This document shows positions 7,862 through 11,856 of a stretch of 11,856 nucleotides of DNA, piece by piece. The translations under genes were made by a program, and so were the position numbers. Each line of letters opens with the position of its first letter. Position 1 is the first letter of the stretch. This DNA comes from Mesoaciditogaceae bacterium (GTDB taxonomy: Bacteria; Thermotogota; Thermotogae; Mesoaciditogales; Mesoaciditogaceae): assembly GCA_015486145.1 (NCBI GenBank), contig WFSH01000105.1, positions 1 to 11,856 on the forward strand. The letters run 5' to 3'. Under the pieces are notes generated by a model. The model had not been told where the DNA came from and did no database searches. It saw nothing but the letters and a program-made list of their open reading frames with translations.

Positions 7862-9416
7862 AAATTCAAATCATAAAGACAAATATTTTGACAGTACTTC
7901 GAAGATGCTCGGTTTTTTACTTGATAACAAGGTGTTTTTGAACGACTTTGTTCCAACTTACAAAAGAAATCGTTACCCTTTTTACACATCATATTTCAAT
8001 GCTGTAAAAAATGTGATAAAATATTTCCGAAGGGGGCCAGCGATTAAAATGAGATTGTATTTTTTGGGTTTCTCCTCCATAAAAAACATCCGGGATACAT
8101 TCTACGATCAAGAATTTTTCTCTCTAAATGAACCTTCAGAAATTGGAGATACGACGCTGAGAAAGTTCAAAAACGGTGTTGTATTCTTAAATCTTACCGA
8201 TTCATGTACCATCAAAAGAAAAGAAATGGAAAGAATAACAAAGGCACTGGGCACAGTGGCAGGGATTCACTCAGTGATCGTCACAGATGGCGATTGTAAC
8301 ATCTCTCCACTCATAAATGCGAGGGTGGAATGTGCAGATGGCAAAAGCGCCGAAAACGTGGTTTTCGAACTTATAGAAGAAGTCAAAAAAAATATAGACA
8401 ATTTTGTTGGAAGAACCACCGAAATTATGAATTTAAAACGTAGCATCTTGCATTATGCCTTTCACGACGGTAACGTGTTGCTGCTCGGAGAAACTGGTAC
8501 GGGGAAAACGTTCCTTGCCGAGACTATTCATAAAATTTCTCTTCGAAAGGCCAAACAAATGGTGAAGTTGAATTGTGCCACAATGCCAGAGGCACTCATA
8601 GAGAGCGAACTTTTTGGTCACGCCAAGGGTGCTTTTACAAGCGCGGACTCCAAAAAAGTTGGGATGGTGGAAAAGGCAAATGGTGGTCACATGTTTTTAG
8701 ATGAAATAGCCGAAATTTCATCGAACATTCAGGCAAAATTGTTGTACGTGGTCGATCAAGGTATCTATTATGCCATAGGCGATCCCTCGCCCAGAAAAGT
8801 GGATGTGAAGTTCATATCGGCCACCAATAAAAATCCCAAAATGATAAGGAGCGATCTCTTTTTCAGACTCTCTGAAAACATTTTAAGAATACCACCCCTT
8901 CGCCAGCGAAAAAAAGACATTCCCCTCATTGCCAATCACTTTTTCAAATCAAGAGGCATGAAAGTCACCTTTGACGATCTTACAGATAGAGAAAGAGAAA
9001 ACCTTCTCAATTACAACTACCCTGGAAATGTCAGAGAACTTGAAAATATTCTCGAAAAGTATATCTTTTCTGGAACTATTGAATACCTATCAACGGATTC
9101 CAGAGTTTTTTCTTTAAACGTGAGTAACACAAGCACAAAAGAAGACAGTAGAATAGAGAATCCGATTTTCGAACACGTATCTTCTCTCGTCAACGCGATA
9201 ATCCAAAGCAGTGCTTTCCCACAATTATCTCATATCAAAAGTCGTGTTGTTGAAGAACTTGAAAGAAGGTACGTTGAAGAAGTTCTAAGAATTTACAAAT
9301 GGGACAAACGGCAAACCTCTGAAAAACTTGGGATCACCCCTCGGTATCTCAACAAATTGATCATCAAATACACGCTGGACAAAAGAATGAAGAAAACAAA
9401 AAAGGAGGGGGAATAA
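7821..9416 (+). CDS. Sigma54-type AAA+ transcriptional activator with receiver-like N-terminus
   Basis: A 531-residue regulator. Residues about 196-415 are a sigma54-activator AAA+ domain: FVGRTTEIM (195-203), Walker A GETGTGKT (223-230), GHAKGAFTSAD (266-276, a variant of GAFTGA), Walker B MFLDEI (291-296), sensor I SATN (333-336), Arg343/Arg349 in RSDLFFRL, IPPLRQRKKDI (357-367) and sensor II PGNVRELEN (401-409). The C-terminus (484-517) is a Fis-like helix-turn-helix, RRYVEEVL then RQTSEKLGITPRYLNKLI. Residues about 74-190 alternate strands and helices like a receiver, but Asn124 sits where the phosphorylated Asp is expected and the acidic pair is absent. The start is uncertain: GTG 7821 overlaps the upstream gene by 41 bases, ATG 7905 would remove 28 residues, and neither has a good Shine-Dalgarno. 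Targets are unknown; the barrel-like gene just upstream is the obvious candidate. Confidence 0.88.
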   Translation: MAKSTSVSKKVASKNSNHKDKYFDSTSKMLGFLLDNKVFLNDFVPTYKRNRYPFYTSYFNAVKNVIKYFRRGPAIKMRLYFLGFSSIKNIRDTFYDQEFFSLNEPSEIGDTTLRKFKNGVVFLNLTDSCTIKRKEMERITKALGTVAGIHSVIVTDGDCNISPLINARVECADGKSAENVVFELIEEVKKNIDNFVGRTTEIMNLKRSILHYAFHDGNVLLLGETGTGKTFLAETIHKISLRKAKQMVKLNCATMPEALIESELFGHAKGAFTSADSKKVGMVEKANGGHMFLDEIAEISSNIQAKLLYVVDQGIYYAIGDPSPRKVDVKFISATNKNPKMIRSDLFFRLSENILRIPPLRQRKKDIPLIANHFFKSRGMKVTFDDLTDRERENLLNYNYPGNVRELENILEKYIFSGTIEYLSTDSRVFSLNVSNTSTKEDSRIENPIFEHVSSLVNAIIQSSAFPQLSHIKSRVVEELERRYVEEVLRIYKWDKRQTSEKLGITPRYLNKLIIKYTLDKRMKKTKKEGE

Positions 9417-9430
9417 TCCCCCTTCACTTT
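9406..9430 (+). terminator. Stem-loop terminator after the plus-strand gene run
   Basis: Six base pairs, AGGGGG (9406-9411) with CCCCCT (9418-9423), enclose a six-base loop AATAAT that contains the regulator's stop codon. The sequence TTCACTTTT follows. The stem is strong but the T-run is interrupted, so efficiency is uncertain. Position at the end of a nine-gene run, before a convergent gene, fits. Confidence 0.6.
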
Positions 9431-9461
9431 TCATAACCACCAAGCATAAAACAAAATTATT

Positions 9462-9569
9462 CTACGAAACAATGCAAAAAACTCCACCTTCGCTGACAAC
9501 TGTTATAAGTTCATCGTATTTCTTTCCTTCAGACGAAAAATCGATGAGAGTGTGTGAATGACAATGCAT
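9462..9569 (-). other. Unexplained 35-codon open reading frame in the convergent intergenic region
   Basis: An ATG-started frame on the minus strand reads MHCHSHTLIDFSSEGKK then YDELITVVSEGGVFCIVS and stops at TAG. Composition looks protein-like (Glu, Lys, Gly and Val in a natural-looking order, no runs), and the codons resemble neighbouring genes. Against a real gene: no Shine-Dalgarno (the upstream bases are AACCCCCTTCT), and the first codons fall inside the 9546-9612 hairpin. The frame is closed by a TAA five codons upstream. It may be a small protein, a remnant of a decayed gene, or chance. I assign no function. Confidence 0.25.
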
Positions 9570-9612
9570 AGAAGGGGGTTTTTATTGTTCTAACTGCACC
9601 CAACACACTCTC
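9546..9612 (-). terminator. Long interrupted hairpin, possible terminator or structured RNA
   Basis: An outer perfect 10-bp inverted repeat (GAGAGTGTGT 9546-9555 with ACACACTCTC 9603-9612) encloses a second stem, TGCA (9565-9568/9595-9598) plus TAGAA/TTCTA (9569-9573/9588-9592) with a two-base bulge. The loop, 9574-9587, holds GGGGG then TTTTT. On the minus strand the structure is followed six bases later by TTTTT (9536-9540 in plus coordinates), so it could terminate the secretin / secreted-protein transcript. The symmetric fold could also act from the other strand, or be a small structured RNA. The pairing is seen directly; the role is inferred. Confidence 0.4.
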
Positions 9613-9613
9613 T

Positions 9614-9632
9614 AATGAAATTGATTTTCATT
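9614..9632. repeat. Short AT-rich stem-loop next to the stop of the 275-residue gene
   Basis: AATGAAA (9614-9620) pairs perfectly with TTTCATT (9626-9632) around a five-base loop. It touches the last base of the minus-strand gene's stop codon and lies immediately beside the larger hairpin. There is no T-run on either strand, so it is not a typical terminator alone; it may help protect the mRNA 3' end. Confidence 0.3.
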
Positions 9633-10459
9633 CACCAATCCACGTTTGCATGTACCGTGATCTTTATGGTGTCTTTATAAACGCCCGCAGGGGTGTCATA
9701 AGGTACTTTAACTTTTAACCACCAGCTCCATAAGCTCCACTGCAATTCACGCGTAGGATTATCTATTTCAAAAGAGGCCTTCGGAGCCGAGAAAGTTTTC
9801 GGTTTTCTAAAAAGCACTCTTTGAAGTTTCTTGGTTTTGATCATTTTGTTGTGCCAACGCTTCAATAGCGACGTTAAACTCGCTGTCGCTGTAAGAGATA
9901 CGAACCCATTCCACGATTGAATTGTATCGTTTGAATTTGAAACATTTGTCAAATGTCCACCGTCTTGAACGGTCACGGTTATAGAAGCGTTCGTCGTGAT
10001 CGACATAAAAGAAAGTGGAAACGTGTAAGTTCCTGCGTTGGTGATCGTATACGTCCCCATGTTCATTGGATTTGGACATGCAAAGAATTCATTCAGGTTT
10101 TTACCGCTGTAAACCACTATTCCTTGTATAAAATTGTTATGTTTTGTCCATTCTTCTTTTCCATCAAGAACATTTTCAATTTTTTGAGCACTGAAAAATT
10201 CTATAAAAACATAAGGTACTTTTTCCTCACAACCTACCGGAACTTTTTTAGCTTTGCGAGTTTTCCCCACAAAAACATTTTGAACATTCGTCATTGAAGC
10301 GTTCAAATCGATAAAGTTTACACGAGGAGGTTTTGGAGAGTTAGCTTGAACGCTCTTTTGTATTTCACTTTCGGCGTTCAGCCATCCTCCATCCGCAAAA
10401 GCCGTTGAAATCAAAACTATCATCAAAATTAAAATTATCAGAACAAACGATTTTTTCAT
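9632..10459 (-). CDS. Secreted protein of unknown function with signal peptide
   Basis: A 275-residue protein. It begins with a clear signal peptide: MKK, a hydrophobic core (about 4-19, Ile/Leu-rich), and a signal peptidase I site AFA|D at 20-23. The mature part is Asn/Thr/Ser/Val-rich and probably mostly beta. GTYTITNAGTYTFPLSF (135-151) and ITVTVQD (160-166) look like beta-sandwich strands. Near the end, a Trp-rich patch (LQWSLWSWWLKVKV, 239-252) leads into VPYDTPAGVYKDTIKITV (252-269), a closing pattern common in periplasmic and surface Ig-like or pilin-like domains. Two Cys residues (77 and 128) could form a disulfide. AGGA six bases before the ATG serves as ribosome site. It lies 33 bases downstream of the secretin-like gene in the same direction, so co-transcription and a shared envelope task are likely. 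I recognise no specific family. Confidence 0.75.
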   Translation of the reverse strand: MKKSFVLIILILMIVLISTAFADGGWLNAESEIQKSVQANSPKPPRVNFIDLNASMTNVQNVFVGKTRKAKKVPVGCEEKVPYVFIEFFSAQKIENVLDGKEEWTKHNNFIQGIVVYSGKNLNEFFACPNPMNMGTYTITNAGTYTFPLSFMSITTNASITVTVQDGGHLTNVSNSNDTIQSWNGFVSLTATASLTSLLKRWHNKMIKTKKLQRVLFRKPKTFSAPKASFEIDNPTRELQWSLWSWWLKVKVPYDTPAGVYKDTIKITVHANVDW

Positions 10460-10492
10460 ATTCCTAACTCCATCCCAATCTTTTCAAAAAAA

Positions 10493-11856
10493 TTACATTC
10501 CGAAATCTATTTCTCCTCCATACTCATTCGTCCAAGGAGAGTATAGAAATCTCACAACGTTGCCATCCCTCCAAACTAAACCACCGGAAATGTAAGGCAC
10601 AAAAGACTGCACACCACCGTCATACGTGTAATGAACACTCCCACCGATCAAGAAATTACCGATTTCGTATTCCAAATTACCAACATAATTCACCTTGACA
10701 TTCGACATGTTGTTTAGCGGCGAATCAACGGAAAGATACCCAGATGAAGCCAAAGCACCAAACTTTTTCAAATTTTGAACGGCCATCAGCTTCATCCTGT
10801 AATTGTCCAAAGAACTCGCCGGAAGCGTTGCTCCAATCAACAAATATCCGTACAAATCATTTGTGAATTTTCCACTCAGTCCCACATAAACGCTGAAAGG
10901 AGAATTATAAACATTTTCCACGTTAAGAGCCATCGCAAGGTTTTTGTATCTCACAAACATATCTAAATCTGGGTAGTCCAGGCGTCCTTCCAAGGAAAAA
11001 TTCTCTTTTTCCTCTTTCGAAGACCATGGCCACAAATTTGCCAACGACGACATTTCACGAGAAGGTCTTACCGCGGAAAATTCCAAAACAAACATCTTAT
11101 TTTTGCTTTCCATCTTGGCGATTTCAACTTTTCCCTTTGAAAGCTTAAAACTCGATTTGACATTCAAAGCTGTTGCAGTTGCCTTAGATGTAAAAACGCT
11201 AACCGTCAAAGCGGTTTCGCTGGAAGATGTCGAGTTCACTTGAACACTTGCAGAAGCTCCCAAATCCTGAACGTTGAACATCGCTGTCTTCCCGGTACCT
11301 ACCAATGCGAATTCATAAGATTTAAAAGTAAAGTGTCTCGATTCTCTAAAAAATTCATCAAAATTCACACTCATGAAATTGTTGTTCGATTTTTGCAATT
11401 CACTCAAGATTCCCAAATTATGACCTCCGTTTTGCCATTCGGCTTTGGTGATCTCGTAGAGAGTGTATGTGATGTAAACCTTTCGCGACTCAACATCAAC
11501 GTCCTTCAAAATTTTTAAGACCCTGTCATAAACCTCTTTTGGCCCCGAAAAGAGCAACAGAGAAACGCCCTGAGCGTAAGAAATGTAATTAGAATATTCT
11601 CCTAAAAACGACAACGCTCCCTCTGCGCTGAGATATTTCAGAGGTAATACCTTGGTCTCGTAGCCGTACAACTTCATCAGAGCCGATGAGGCAGACGTAC
11701 CCACAAAGTACACGCCGTTTTTTTCAAAATAAAAAAGTCCGGCTTTCTTGCAAAGTAAAGATAAAGCTTCGTTTAAACTCACATCGTTCAAATTCGCGGT
11801 GATCTGACCGCTAACACTTTGATCAACCACTATTGGAACGTTGAACTGTGTGGATA
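10493..11856 (-). CDS. Secretin-like outer-membrane protein, N-terminus cut by window edge
   Basis: A partial gene: 453 codons are visible and the frame runs open past 11856, so the start and any signal peptide are missing. The visible N-terminus, NVPIVVDQSVSGQITANL followed by SLNEALSLLCKKAGLFYFEKNGVYFVG, matches the STN / secretin N0 fold. YETKVLPLKYLSAEGALSFL through LLLFSGPKEVYDRVLKILKDVD matches a secretin N1-type domain. RKVYITYTLYEIT then resembles the start of the secretin core. After this it diverges: a Ser/Thr-rich stretch, no recognisable VPxLGxIPxLGxLF secretin signature, then about 170 residues of alternating strands ending EYGGEIDFGM that look like an added beta-barrel. Secretins form export channels of type II secretion, type IV pili or competence; which applies is unknown. 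The next gene downstream is a secreted protein. Confidence 0.72.
   Translation of the reverse strand, partial: STQFNVPIVVDQSVSGQITANLNDVSLNEALSLLCKKAGLFYFEKNGVYFVGTSASSALMKLYGYETKVLPLKYLSAEGALSFLGEYSNYISYAQGVSLLLFSGPKEVYDRVLKILKDVDVESRKVYITYTLYEITKAEWQNGGHNLGILSELQKSNNNFMSVNFDEFFRESRHFTFKSYEFALVGTGKTAMFNVQDLGASASVQVNSTSSSETALTVSVFTSKATATALNVKSSFKLSKGKVEIAKMESKNKMFVLEFSAVRPSREMSSLANLWPWSSKEEKENFSLEGRLDYPDLDMFVRYKNLAMALNVENVYNSPFSVYVGLSGKFTNDLYGYLLIGATLPASSLDNYRMKLMAVQNLKKFGALASSGYLSVDSPLNNMSNVKVNYVGNLEYEIGNFLIGGSVHYTYDGGVQSFVPYISGGLVWRDGNVVRFLYSPWTNEYGGEIDFGM

Noticed and set aside
9546..9612. The inverted repeat as a miniature transposable element
   Set aside because: Only 67 bases long, no target-site duplication at the flanks (CGAT versus TAAT), and no second copy in the window.
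9953..10297. 114-codon plus-strand frame opposite the secreted protein gene
   Set aside because: The minus strand has a signal peptide, ribosome site and a coherent secreted protein; the plus frame is Arg/His/Phe-rich with no recognisable feature.
1..11856. CRISPR arrays, tRNA or rRNA genes, insertion sequences
   Set aside because: I looked for regularly spaced direct repeats, cloverleaf-like segments and transposase motifs and saw none.

Overview
The window is densely coded, moderately AT-rich bacterial DNA. Shine-Dalgarno sequences are strong (GAGGTGAT-type), genes overlap by a few bases, and the proteins are rich in Lys and Glu. Two gene products look like outer-membrane or envelope beta-strand proteins, one of them with secretin N-domains, which points to a diderm cell. 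Protein style, gene packing and lineage-specific envelope proteins make me think of the Thermotogota (possibly a Mesoaciditoga-like lineage). This is an impression of style, not proof; no rRNA or other phylogenetic marker is present.

Layout. A histidine phosphatase gene (minus strand, about 15-593) is divergent from a long plus-strand run of nine genes (769-9416). These overlap or lie within about 20 bases of each other, so they could form one operon with internal promoters. In order they encode an MFS transporter, an AhpD/carboxymuconolactone decarboxylase-like protein, a GAF protein of the free methionine-(R)-sulfoxide reductase family, a short Ppx/GppA phosphatase, an RlmI-type rRNA methyltransferase, peptide deformylase (def), methionyl-tRNA formyltransferase (fmt), a 552-residue beta-rich protein that may be an outer-membrane barrel, and a sigma54-type AAA+ activator with a degenerate receiver-like N-terminus. 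A perfect TATAAT box just before def suggests that def-fmt and the genes after it can be transcribed on their own. The run ends at a G/C-rich stem-loop overlapping the regulator's stop codon.

A convergent intergenic region (9417-9631) holds that terminator, an AT-rich stem-loop, a 67-base interrupted hairpin and an unexplained 35-codon reading frame. Beyond it, on the minus strand, lie a secreted 275-residue protein of unknown function (9632-10459) and, upstream of it, a secretin-like protein (10493 to beyond the window edge) whose C-terminal part looks like an additional beta-barrel.

How they fit together. Def and Fmt are the paired enzymes that remove and add the formyl group at protein N-termini. 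RlmI-type methylation and Ppx/GppA belong to ribosome and (p)ppGpp/polyphosphate housekeeping, and the GAF and AhpD-like proteins suggest oxidative-stress functions. The less ordinary parts are the barrel-like protein whose gene is coupled to that of an enhancer-binding-type regulator, and the convergent secretin-like plus secreted-protein pair. Both look like lineage-specific envelope functions and are the best candidates for undescribed biology here.
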